A DNA stretch of 64,000 bases from an uncultured Shewanella sp. (GTDB taxonomy: Bacteria; Pseudomonadota; Gammaproteobacteria; Enterobacterales; Shewanellaceae): NCBI RefSeq assembly GCF_947501225.1, contig NZ_CANMUW010000001.1, positions 310,001-374,000 on the forward strand, in the 5' to 3' direction. Shown piece by piece: positions 55,738 through 64,000 of the stretch. Position numbers and translations under genes: made by a program. Under the pieces are notes generated by a model. It did no database searches, was not told the origin of the DNA, and saw only the letters and a list, made by a program, of their open reading frames with translations. Position 1 is the first letter of the stretch, and each line of letters opens with the position of its first letter.

Positions 55738-58700
55738 CAGGCTTCTGCTCCACTCTCACTATGGGCCCCATTGCTTTCATTCAAAAAGGCGCTATTGAGG
55801 TTCTTGCTGATAGTGACTTTCGCCCCTTTCATCATCGCACTGAGTTCACCACTTTCATGGTAAAGTGCGACATCAGCGACAAGTGAACGTCCACTCGTCT
55901 TAATGACCTTGAGTTCCAGCAGCCCTTTATCACCAAATGCCAGCGGTTTGTTTGAGATAAACTCACCGATAGCCGATGGTAAGCTCGCAGCTCCGTACTT
56001 AAGCCTTGCCCAAACCAACATCGCCTGCAGCAGTAGATCTTCTGCAAATGGCTGGCTGCCACCGATATGCTGCGTGGCAACAAACTGGCCGCAATCAGAA
56101 TCACTCACTTGTGGTAGCTGGCAAGATGCAGTTAAACCAGAATCATTAAACTTAAATACCTGCTTTATGCCCTGCAGACGCGGCCCGTGGAATAGGGTTC
56201 CGTTGCTGTAAAGTTCACGTGCTGTAGTCACCGGCTGCTCTGCGCCTAAATCGAAGGTTTTAGGTGCCTGCGATTCATCTTGAGCAGAAACTAAGGTCGC
56301 CTTGTACTGGGGACGTCCCTGACAGCTGATTAAGGCCTGCATTTGGCCGCTATTTCCAAGAGCCGCTGAAGGCTCGCTTTCTATCGGTGTTAACTCAAGG
56401 GTCATCTCCTGAACATCACTGCTGTCGAAGATGATCCCCTTAAGCAGCTTGTAGTCGATTACTTTGACTCGAGTACCAAGCATCTCGCTCGCCGCCTCAC
56501 GCATCCACTGAATTGCACATACAGTGGGAAGCACAGGGTTACCGCTAATGCGGTGGTCTTGGATAAAGACCATCGCATCAGGGTCTAAGGCTCTTGTTAC
56601 AGAGACAGGTGCTAGCGGGCGCGATGCAGTTTGCACCTCACCCGCATTAAGCTTTTTTACAGAAGCGCCTTTACTGCTTGAATCATCGCCACCTTGCATA
56701 GAGGTACCGATAAGCAGCTGAGTGCCGGTCTCACTGAGCAGTTGGGTGGCAAAAAGCTCAGCCCCTGCTTTTAGTGGGATAACGTACACGCCACGTTCGG
56801 TAAACATCTTCTTGAGCGCATCGGTAACCATGCCGCCATCCCAGGGGCCCCAGTTAAAGCTCATCACTTTAGCTTGCGGGTTACGCGCAGTGAACTGCAG
56901 CGCCGCCTTGTTAAGGATGTCGTTAGACATAGCGTAATCGCTCTGACCTGTATTGCCGTAAAAACCTGCAGCAGATGAGAACATCGCCAGTAGTTTCACT
57001 TTGCTTGAATCGAGCGCAGCAAGCAGGGCTTTAAGGCCGTTAACTTTAGTGCCGTATACGCGACCTAATTCGTCAATCGTCTTATCTTGAATATGTTTAT
57101 CGGCGAGTACGCCTGCACCGTGGATAAGGCCTGTGATCTCATTTGAGCGACCATTAAGAGCCGCTGTAATAGCGGCAGTGTCGGTCACATCCATGCTGAC
57201 ATATTCAGCACTTGCGCCAACCCCGGCAAAGGCTTCAAGGGCAGTGTTGATCTCGATTGAGCTCTTAATTGTCCAAACTAACGCTTCAACCTGCTTAGGT
57301 GTTGGCTTACTGCCTGTAGCGATAATATGCGCAATCGCTGCAGGTTTTAGCTCGCTTATCTGCTTGCCTGTTGCCCAAGCCGGGATAGCTTGAAGCTCAC
57401 TGCGACCTGCAAGGATAAAGTGAGACTGAGTGCGCTTAGCTAATGCTAGGGCACATTCGAAGGTCACACCTTTTGCTCCCCCGGTCACCAGTATTTTATC
57501 TGCTCGGTTTAGCTCTGATGCTGCATGTTTGTTGCTCGCCTCACCTGCAATCAGCGTTGTACGTGCAAGGTTGCCGTTAGCATCGAGTGAAATACCGACT
57601 TCTGGTAACTGTGCACTTGAGTCGAACAGTTCGCTGGTGATCGCGTCGCTAAGGTGCGTTGCATCTAAGTCAGTTGCAACATCTAAAGCACGGCAGAAGA
57701 CAGTTGGCCACTCATGGCTCAGTGTCTTAGTTAATCCAGCAAGTGCTGCCTGATTCAGCTCTGCATCTTGAAGCTGCTTAGCGTCCAAGTAACCGAAACC
57801 TCCATCGATACGGCTAACTGTGATAAAGCTGCGGCGCTTATCACTCGGTGCATTTAGCTTTGGCTGTAGCAACTTAGCCCAAAGGAAAGCTTGGCTAACG
57901 TGAATGAAGCTTTCACTGCTCAAGTTCACTGCATCGCTTACGTTGCTGCTTTCAGCTTCAGGTTGTAGGTGAATAAAGCCACCAATTTGACCAAGTTGCT
58001 GTTCGATTTGAGCAATCACAGCGTTGATACCTGATTCATCAAGACTGTCAGCCTGAAAGCTTGCTATATCACTGCTTAGCGGTGATTGAGCCGCGCCTTT
58101 AGGTAGACGAACAACGGCTACCTTAAGACCTTGCTTTGTTAGTTTCTCTGCCAGTACGCCTGCGTTATGACCATCATCGTTAATCACTACAGTTGTGTCT
58201 GCGGCGAAACAGTTGTTGATTTGATCCGCCGCATTAAGCTTTTTTAGCGCCACCTCGCTGTGAGGAGGAAGTTCAAGAGAAGAGGTGATAGTGTCTGCTA
58301 CTGACTTAACCGCACCAGTTACTGCAGCGCCTGCCGCGGCACCAGCACTGGTAAGCTTAGAGTTCATGTAGCTTACGATTTCGCCCAATGTACGACACTC
58401 AGCAAGATCTTCCGGGTTTAGTTCAGGCAGGTCTGGCAGCTCATCCTGAACGGTTCCCAGGATCTCGACGCGCTTGATAGAGTCGATACCGAGATCCGCT
58501 TCCATATCCATGCTCAGTTCCAGCATCTCAGTCGGGTAGCCCGTCTTTTCGGCAACCACAGACATCATAGTGCCTTGGACTTGATCCGCGTTTAAACCAC
58601 TCACTTGAGGAGCGGCCGCGGCGCTAGCTGGAGCGACAGTTCCGGCAGGCAACTTGCTATTCATATAGGTAACAATTTCGCCCAGCGTTCTACACTCGGC

Positions 58701-61700
58701 AAGATCTTCCGGGTTTAGATCGGGCAGACCCGGTAGTTCATCCTGAACGGTACCTAAGATCTCGACGCGCTTGATAGAGTCGATACCCAGATCCGCTTCC
58801 ATATCCATGCTCAGCTCAAGCATCTCTGTCGGGTAGCCGGTCTTATCGGCCACAACAGACATCATGGTTGCTTGGACCTTTTTCGCGCTCAAGGCTGTAT
58901 CCGCACTCAAACCAGTTGAAGCTGGCGCAGCACTCACTTGAGGAGCTACAGAAGCATTACCAGCAGGCAATTTGCTATTCATGTAGCTAACGATTTCGCC
59001 CAGTGTTCTACACTCGGCCAGATCTTCCGGGTTGAGCTCAGGCAGACCCGGCAGTTCATCTTGAACCGTACCCAGGATCTCGACGCGCTTGATAGAGTCG
59101 ATACCAAGGTCCGCTTCCATATCCATGCTCAGCTCAAGCATCTCTGTCGGGTAGCCGGTCTTATCGGCAACCACAGACATCATAGTGCCTTGGACCTTCT
59201 CTGAGCTCAAGGCTGTCTCTGCACTTAGACCAGTTGAAGCTGGCGCAGCACTCACTTGAGGAGCTACTGAAGCATTACCAGCAGGCAATTTGCTATTCAT
59301 GTAGGTAACGATTTCGCCCAGTGTTCTACACTCGGCCAGATCTTCCGGGTTAAGCTCAGGCAGACCCGGCAGTTCATCTTGAACTGTACCCAGGATCTCG
59401 ACGCGCTTGATAGAGTCGATACCCAGATCGGCTTCCATATCCATCTCAAGTTCCAGCATCTCAGTCGGGTAACCGGTCTTTTCGGCAACTACTGACATCA
59501 TGGTTGCCTGGACCTTCTCTGCAGAAAGACCATTAGCAACCGGAGCTGCAGCTTGAGAAGCAGAGCCTTCAGTGGCAGTTGTAGAGAGGTTAGAGCCTTC
59601 AGCGTCTGTTGTAGAGAGCTTAGAGTTCATATAAGCAACGATTTCGCCTAATGTTCTACACTCGGCCAGATCTTCAGGGCTTAGCTCAGGCAGGCCTGGA
59701 AGCTCATCCTGAACCGTTCCCAGGATCTCGACGCGCTTGATAGAGTCGATACCCAGATCGGCTTCCATATCCATCTCAAGTTCCAACATCTCAGTCGGGT
59801 AACCGGTCTTCTCGGCGACCACTGACATCATGGTTGCCTGGACTTTTTGTGCGCTCAGGGCTGTTTGCGCGCTCAAGGCTGTCTCTGCAGAAGCGCCTGC
59901 AGCGGCACTTGTATTAGTCCCTTCAGCTGGAAGCTTAGAGCCTTCAGCCAGTTGAGAGTTCATATAAGCAACGATTTCGCCTAATGTTCTACACTCGGCC
60001 AGATCTTCAGGGCTTAGCTCAGGCAGGCCTGGAAGCTCATCTTGAACCGTTCCCAGAATCTCGACGCGCTTGATAGAGTCGATACCAAGGTCTGCTTCCA
60101 TATCCATCTCAAGTTCCAGCATCTCAGTCGGGTAACCGGTCTTCTCGGCAACCACTTCAAGCATAGTGGCTTGAACTTTAGCAGCGCTTAATCCGGCAGG
60201 AGCTGCAGGAGTAGTAGCGGCAACTGGAACGGGGGTCACTACTGACTGTACAGGAGCGGCTTGATGGCTAACAGTCTGTACTGGTTTAGCAACAGGGGCT
60301 GAAGCTACTGGAGTCGCCGGAGCCTTTGCAACTGGAGCGCTAACGCCAGGAGCCGCAGCAGTGCTTGCTGTTACTTGATTTGCAACCTGAGCTGGAGCAG
60401 CCAATTGAACAGGAGTTTCTTGAATGACAGCTGGTTGAGCTACAGGTTGAACCACTTGAGCTGGTGCACTAACGCTAACAGAGGCTGGCGCGCCGTTAAG
60501 CATACTCAGTGCCGCAGTGTTGCTGTGTGCTTGCATCTCTAGGAACTGAGTGTGGCTTTGCAGAGTTTGTGCCTGAAGCTGGTGGAACTGCTCCATTGAG
60601 CGTTGTAGGCTCTGTGGGATAGCAACACCTGTGCCTGCAAGTTTGGTTTGCTCACTCATCAAGGTTGTGAAGGTCTCACCGTACTGCTGCGGGATCTCCA
60701 GGAACTGCTGATGAAGCTCAGCAGCTTGCTGCTGCGCTGCAAAGAAATTAGTGAGTGCGTCATTGCTAACAGCCGCTGATGGCGTATTAGTTACGGTTGT
60801 TGGCGCAACTTGATGAGTCTGAGCGCTAAGCTCTTGCTTATTAGACATTGGTACTGCAATCTCCACAATCTTTTCGACTACTTTTTCAACTTCTACGATC
60901 TTCTCAACTTCCACCACTTTCTCTACTTCAACTATCTTCTCTTCTACGATAGTTGAGCTTGTGACTGTGCCAGTTTCGAGAGACTTAGCCATCTTAGCGC
61001 GGGTGGCTTTGCTGATATGGTTAACCGCATTAAGAGAGATGCTCATTGGAGACTTCTTCTCCGGAGCGGCAATATCGGCCTGGTATGGATCGATATTATC
61101 GAGCTTGATACCTGCAACGGCCATCTGGACTGCGGCCTGCTTAAGCTGTAGGTCGCTATCGCCTTTAGGGCTTGGGTTGATAGAGATCGCAGTCACACCA
61201 GCCTTGTCAGCGAGGGTGCCTTGAACCAGTTTCTGCAGGATATTCTTAGGACCAAACTCGACAAAGACACGTGCACCAGCGTTATACATAGCTTCAAGCT
61301 CAGCGGTAAAGCGTACCGATTGAAGCATATGTTTCTTGAACGAGGCCTTAATCTTAGCGCCTGTGTTGGCATAAAGCTCACCCGTGGCGTTTGAGTAAAG
61401 CGCGCGCGTCGGCTTAGTGAATTTAGCGCCGTCAATTGCTTTAGCAAACGGGGCTTGAGCGTGTCCAACGAGTTCAGTGTGGAAGGCGCCGGATACAGGC
61501 AGGTTGATCGCTTTATAACCGAGCTCACTCAGGGCCTTAGCCGCTTCACCTGTTGAGGCTGTTGGACCTGCAATGACAGATTGTGTCGGCGCATTGTAGT
61601 TAGCGACTTTGACACCATCGAATTTAGCGATAGTCGCTTCAACGGCTTCAAGGTCGCTAGCGTCTTTAGTGATGATGGCGAACATGGCGCCTGCGTCGGC

Positions 61701-63959
61701 CTCAATTCCATCTTTAGCAGGGGCTTTTGTTGCCATGGCATGACCACGGGCAAACGCCAGCTTGTAGTAATCATCGTTTGAGATTACTCCCGCAGCGCAC
61801 AGGGCACTGAGCTCGCCGAAGCTGTGACCGGCGACCATGTCGGCGTTGAAGCCGGCGGCGGTGAACAGCTCATACTGACCCATAGAGATAGCACCGATTG
61901 CACTCTGTGCATTAGCGGTATTGGTCAGCGTGGCTTCCTGCGCCTTCAGGTCATCTCTGTTAAAGACAGGCTTTGGATATAGGGTCTGCGAAAGTGGTGT
62001 CTTTTCATGTGCGGCAAAGACTCTGTCTGCGGCCACAAACTGCTGACGCATCTCAGGGTAGTAACAGGCAAGCTCTCTGCCCATGTTGAGATACTGTGAA
62101 CCCTGGCCTGCGAACAGTGCAGCGACCTTGCCTTCGACAGCATTAGCGCGGTAGCTGATACCAGCGGGTAACTGCCAGCTTGTCTCATCAGTAGCAAGCT
62201 TAGCGAGCGCCTGCTTGATCTGGGTGACCAGTTCTTCGCTTGTGTTGGCAACAAGGCCGATGCGCGGTGCATTGGCATCGAGTTCACGCAGGGCATATTT
62301 TTCCGCGGCATCTTTCACAATGAATTCAGCCTGAGTTGCCGATGCGGCTAAAGCATTCAGTTCCTCTACAAGCTTCGCCTTGTCTGTGGCGCTGACGAGG
62401 AAACTCTGTGCTACCTGGCGCTGGCGGTATCTGGCCTTTTGCGCATCTTCACGGCTGTGCTCTGCGTTGTACTCCTCCAACACGAAATGGAAGTTAGTAC
62501 CACCGAAACCGAATGAGCTGATACCCGCACGGCGAGGCGTACCATCGACACGCGGTAACCAGGGGCGAGTCTCGGTATTGAGATAAAACGGAGAGTTTTC
62601 GATATCCAGCTTAGGACTAGGCTGGCTGACGTTAATCGTTGCAGGTAGCACCTTGTGGTGCAGCGCCAGTGCCGCCTTGATGAGACCAGCCGTACCAGCC
62701 GTAGACTTGGTATGGCCAATTTGAGACTTCACAGAGCCCAGTGCGATGTGCTGTTTAGTGTCGTTCTCATCGCGAAATACTGAGCACAGACCGGCAAATT
62801 CAGCTGCATCACCGGCCGCAGTACCCGTTCCGTGCGCTTCGATTAATCCCAGAGTGTGAGGCTCAAAGCCGGCGTCATCATAGGCGCGTCTCAGTGCTTT
62901 AGCCTGACCTTCGGGGCGGGGTGCATAGATAGACTTGAACTTACCATCAGATGAAGCGCCAATCCCTTTGATCACAGAGTAGATACGATCGCCATCACGC
63001 TCGGCATCCTCGAGTCGCTTTAATGCAACCATGCCGATACCTTCACCGATCATCATCCCTTTCGAGTCGATATCGAAGGGTTGAATGGTCTCGTTGGTGG
63101 TGAATGCCGGCGTCTTGGAGAAACTCATATACATAGAGGGTGAGTTATCGGTACAGACACCGCCTGTGATCATCATCTCACTGCGACCTTCGGTCAACTC
63201 CGTCAGTGCCATACGCATGGCGGCGAGAGAGCCGGCACAGGCGGCATCGACCACACAGTTCATGCCACCAAAATCGAAGCGGTTGGCGATACGACCGGCA
63301 ATCACGTTACCTAATGAACCCGGGAATGAGTTCTCTTCCCAGTGTACGTATTGGTCCTGGAACTTTTTGATCAGCATTTCGCTGTCTTCATCGCTGATGC
63401 CGCTGTTAGCGAAGACTTTCTTAAGCACTGGGTACTGAAGACGGGCGGTTAAACTATGGCTGATCTTCTGACCACCACCGACACCCAGGGTAATACCGAT
63501 CTTGTCTCTGTCGTAACCTTCAGGCAGGTTGGCATCCGCCAGGACCTCTTTTGCTACGATTAGTGATAGGAGCTGTGAGGTATCTGTCAGTTCAAGAATG
63601 TTTGGCGGCAGGCCAAACTCCATCGGGTTGAAATCAACATCCGGCAGAAAGCCACCGCGTTTGCAGTAACTCTTGTCCGGCGCGCTCTTGTCGGCATCGT
63701 AATACTCTTCCGGCTGCCAGTGAGTCGATGGCAACTCGGTGATCGCATCGATCTTTTCACTGATAAGATCCCAGAACTTGTTCAGATAACGAGAGTTGGC
63801 AAAGATGCTGGCCATACCGACGATGGCGATAGGCATATCTTTAAGACGTTTATTAAGGCGACTATCTTCAGCAGCATTAGTGGCTTGTGAGTCTTGTGCT
63901 GGCTCAGTCGCTTTAGCTGACTTCTTAGCATTCCTGGAAGGTTTAGAGGTTTGGCTCAT
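55737..63959 (-). CDS. pfaA: PUFA synthase multidomain subunit PfaA (KS-MAT-6xACP-KR-DH)
   Basis: A 2740-residue megasynthase. Domains: ketosynthase (about 40-500, C241 in DAACAGS), malonyl-CoA acyltransferase (about 620-950, S713 in GHSFGE), a Val/Glu-rich linker (about 1004-1036), six acyl carrier domains whose phosphopantetheine serines in LGIDS are S1295, S1406, S1516, S1622, S1728 and S1827, a ketoreductase (about 2080-2380, KILVTGGAKGVTFE) and a C-terminal hot-dog dehydratase-like domain (about 2430-2730, DHRISGNPVLPT). It builds the chain with PfaB-D; the carriers need the transferase PfaE, not in this window. Six carriers fit EPA-type Shewanella clusters. GGAGA lies seven bases before the ATG. 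Confidence 0.97.
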   Translation of the reverse strand: MSQTSKPSRNAKKSAKATEPAQDSQATNAAEDSRLNKRLKDMPIAIVGMASIFANSRYLNKFWDLISEKIDAITELPSTHWQPEEYYDADKSAPDKSYCKRGGFLPDVDFNPMEFGLPPNILELTDTSQLLSLIVAKEVLADANLPEGYDRDKIGITLGVGGGQKISHSLTARLQYPVLKKVFANSGISDEDSEMLIKKFQDQYVHWEENSFPGSLGNVIAGRIANRFDFGGMNCVVDAACAGSLAAMRMALTELTEGRSEMMITGGVCTDNSPSMYMSFSKTPAFTTNETIQPFDIDSKGMMIGEGIGMVALKRLEDAERDGDRIYSVIKGIGASSDGKFKSIYAPRPEGQAKALRRAYDDAGFEPHTLGLIEAHGTGTAAGDAAEFAGLCSVFRDENDTKQHIALGSVKSQIGHTKSTAGTAGLIKAALALHHKVLPATINVSQPSPKLDIENSPFYLNTETRPWLPRVDGTPRRAGISSFGFGGTNFHFVLEEYNAEHSREDAQKARYRQRQVAQSFLVSATDKAKLVEELNALAASATQAEFIVKDAAEKYALRELDANAPRIGLVANTSEELVTQIKQALAKLATDETSWQLPAGISYRANAVEGKVAALFAGQGSQYLNMGRELACYYPEMRQQFVAADRVFAAHEKTPLSQTLYPKPVFNRDDLKAQEATLTNTANAQSAIGAISMGQYELFTAAGFNADMVAGHSFGELSALCAAGVISNDDYYKLAFARGHAMATKAPAKDGIEADAGAMFAIITKDASDLEAVEATIAKFDGVKVANYNAPTQSVIAGPTASTGEAAKALSELGYKAINLPVSGAFHTELVGHAQAPFAKAIDGAKFTKPTRALYSNATGELYANTGAKIKASFKKHMLQSVRFTAELEAMYNAGARVFVEFGPKNILQKLVQGTLADKAGVTAISINPSPKGDSDLQLKQAAVQMAVAGIKLDNIDPYQADIAAPEKKSPMSISLNAVNHISKATRAKMAKSLETGTVTSSTIVEEKIVEVEKVVEVEKIVEVEKVVEKIVEIAVPMSNKQELSAQTHQVAPTTVTNTPSAAVSNDALTNFFAAQQQAAELHQQFLEIPQQYGETFTTLMSEQTKLAGTGVAIPQSLQRSMEQFHQLQAQTLQSHTQFLEMQAHSNTAALSMLNGAPASVSVSAPAQVVQPVAQPAVIQETPVQLAAPAQVANQVTASTAAAPGVSAPVAKAPATPVASAPVAKPVQTVSHQAAPVQSVVTPVPVAATTPAAPAGLSAAKVQATMLEVVAEKTGYPTEMLELEMDMEADLGIDSIKRVEILGTVQDELPGLPELSPEDLAECRTLGEIVAYMNSQLAEGSKLPAEGTNTSAAAGASAETALSAQTALSAQKVQATMMSVVAEKTGYPTEMLELEMDMEADLGIDSIKRVEILGTVQDELPGLPELSPEDLAECRTLGEIVAYMNSKLSTTDAEGSNLSTTATEGSASQAAAPVANGLSAEKVQATMMSVVAEKTGYPTEMLELEMDMEADLGIDSIKRVEILGTVQDELPGLPELNPEDLAECRTLGEIVTYMNSKLPAGNASVAPQVSAAPASTGLSAETALSSEKVQGTMMSVVADKTGYPTEMLELSMDMEADLGIDSIKRVEILGTVQDELPGLPELNPEDLAECRTLGEIVSYMNSKLPAGNASVAPQVSAAPASTGLSADTALSAKKVQATMMSVVADKTGYPTEMLELSMDMEADLGIDSIKRVEILGTVQDELPGLPDLNPEDLAECRTLGEIVTYMNSKLPAGTVAPASAAAAPQVSGLNADQVQGTMMSVVAEKTGYPTEMLELSMDMEADLGIDSIKRVEILGTVQDELPDLPELNPEDLAECRTLGEIVSYMNSKLTSAGAAAGAAVTGAVKSVADTITSSLELPPHSEVALKKLNAADQINNCFAADTTVVINDDGHNAGVLAEKLTKQGLKVAVVRLPKGAAQSPLSSDIASFQADSLDESGINAVIAQIEQQLGQIGGFIHLQPEAESSNVSDAVNLSSESFIHVSQAFLWAKLLQPKLNAPSDKRRSFITVSRIDGGFGYLDAKQLQDAELNQAALAGLTKTLSHEWPTVFCRALDVATDLDATHLSDAITSELFDSSAQLPEVGISLDANGNLARTTLIAGEASNKHAASELNRADKILVTGGAKGVTFECALALAKRTQSHFILAGRSELQAIPAWATGKQISELKPAAIAHIIATGSKPTPKQVEALVWTIKSSIEINTALEAFAGVGASAEYVSMDVTDTAAITAALNGRSNEITGLIHGAGVLADKHIQDKTIDELGRVYGTKVNGLKALLAALDSSKVKLLAMFSSAAGFYGNTGQSDYAMSNDILNKAALQFTARNPQAKVMSFNWGPWDGGMVTDALKKMFTERGVYVIPLKAGAELFATQLLSETGTQLLIGTSMQGGDDSSSKGASVKKLNAGEVQTASRPLAPVSVTRALDPDAMVFIQDHRISGNPVLPTVCAIQWMREAASEMLGTRVKVIDYKLLKGIIFDSSDVQEMTLELTPIESEPSAALGNSGQMQALISCQGRPQYKATLVSAQDESQAPKTFDLGAEQPVTTARELYSNGTLFHGPRLQGIKQVFKFNDSGLTASCQLPQVSDSDCGQFVATQHIGGSQPFAEDLLLQAMLVWARLKYGAASLPSAIGEFISNKPLAFGDKGLLELKVIKTSGRSLVADVALYHESGELSAMMKGAKVTISKNLNSAFLNESNGAHSESGAEA
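58380..60180 (-). repeat. Six tandem acyl-carrier repeats in pfaA
   Basis: Serine codons lie at 60077, 59744, 59414, 59096, 58778 and 58481, spaced 111, 110, 106, 106 and 99 codons. Core DNA is nearly identical between units. Carriers 1-3 read LELEMDM and carriers 4-6 LELSMDM, two subgroups. Linkers repeat ALSAETALSA-like text. Confidence 0.9.
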
Positions 63960-64000
63960 TATGAGTCTCCGCTGGGTGCCTGATGTTCAGGCGTCTTGTT
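63959..64000 (-). CDS. 3' end of the gene upstream of pfaA, probably pfaR
   Basis: On the minus strand the last 42 bases are an open frame (NKTPEHQAPSGDS) that ends in TAA, and this stop shares one base with the pfaA ATG. The same TAATG or TGATG junction joins pfaA-pfaB and pfaB-pfaC, so this is very likely the end of a coupled upstream gene. In known Shewanella clusters that gene is the activator pfaR. Only 13 codons are visible, so the identity is inferred from position. Confidence 0.45.
   Translation of the reverse strand, partial: NKTPEHQAPSGDS

Noticed and set aside
58380..60180. Assembly artefact in the carrier region
   Set aside because: The units differ in linker length and in residues, and tandem carriers are normal for PfaA.

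Overview
The window reads as chromosome of a marine gammaproteobacterium, very probably a Shewanella. The main evidence is a complete pfaABCD polyunsaturated fatty acid synthase cluster of the EPA type, a caiTABCDE plus fixABCX carnitine system with yaaU, an OsmC-YcaO fusion protein, and Shewanella-like intergenic short repeats. No rRNA, tRNA, CRISPR array or transposase gene was seen. Family names rest on recognising sequence and motifs by eye; no database search was run.

Layout. 1-10 kb: the 3' part of a TonB-dependent receptor, an AhpD-like gene divergent from a LysR regulator, a secreted zinc metalloprotease, a small zinc-ribbon protein, a chemotaxis receptor and a porin. 10-28 kb: the carnitine region. 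yaaU, fixX, fixC, fixB and fixA lie on the minus strand, and caiT, caiA, caiB, caiC, caiD, a MaoC/hydratase-2-type gene, caiE, an HSL-type esterase and a GcvA-type LysR gene on the plus strand. CaiT exchanges carnitine for gamma-butyrobetaine, CaiC/CaiB make the CoA esters, CaiD dehydrates and CaiA reduces, with electrons probably supplied by FixABCX. The 1.1 kb between fixA and caiT carries an array of TTAG-N5-CTAA palindromes at 21-22 bp steps, plus a CRP-like site. 28-40 kb: a penicillin acylase family Ntn hydrolase, a lipoprotein, a small beta-barrel protein, a stand-alone TrpB, the OsmC-YcaO protein, a DASS transporter with a histidine kinase and response regulator on the same strand, and a double-length RecX-like protein.

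40.5-45.7 kb is an accessory island. It holds a PIN-domain gene flanked by two attC-like dyads (a possible stray integron cassette). It also holds a five-haem lipoprotein built from an internal 266-residue duplication, which lies between two copies of the 3' end of pfaD and its downstream flank.

45.7-64 kb: pfaD, pfaC, pfaB and pfaA on the minus strand. pfaA-pfaB and pfaB-pfaC overlap by one base, and a frame entering from outside the window, probably pfaR, overlaps the pfaA start in the same way. PfaA carries six tandem acyl carrier domains. A short dispersed repeat (AGAGCCGCT-N-AAGGCTC type) is found both between genes and in frame inside PfaC and PfaA linkers. The phosphopantetheinyl transferase pfaE is not in the window.
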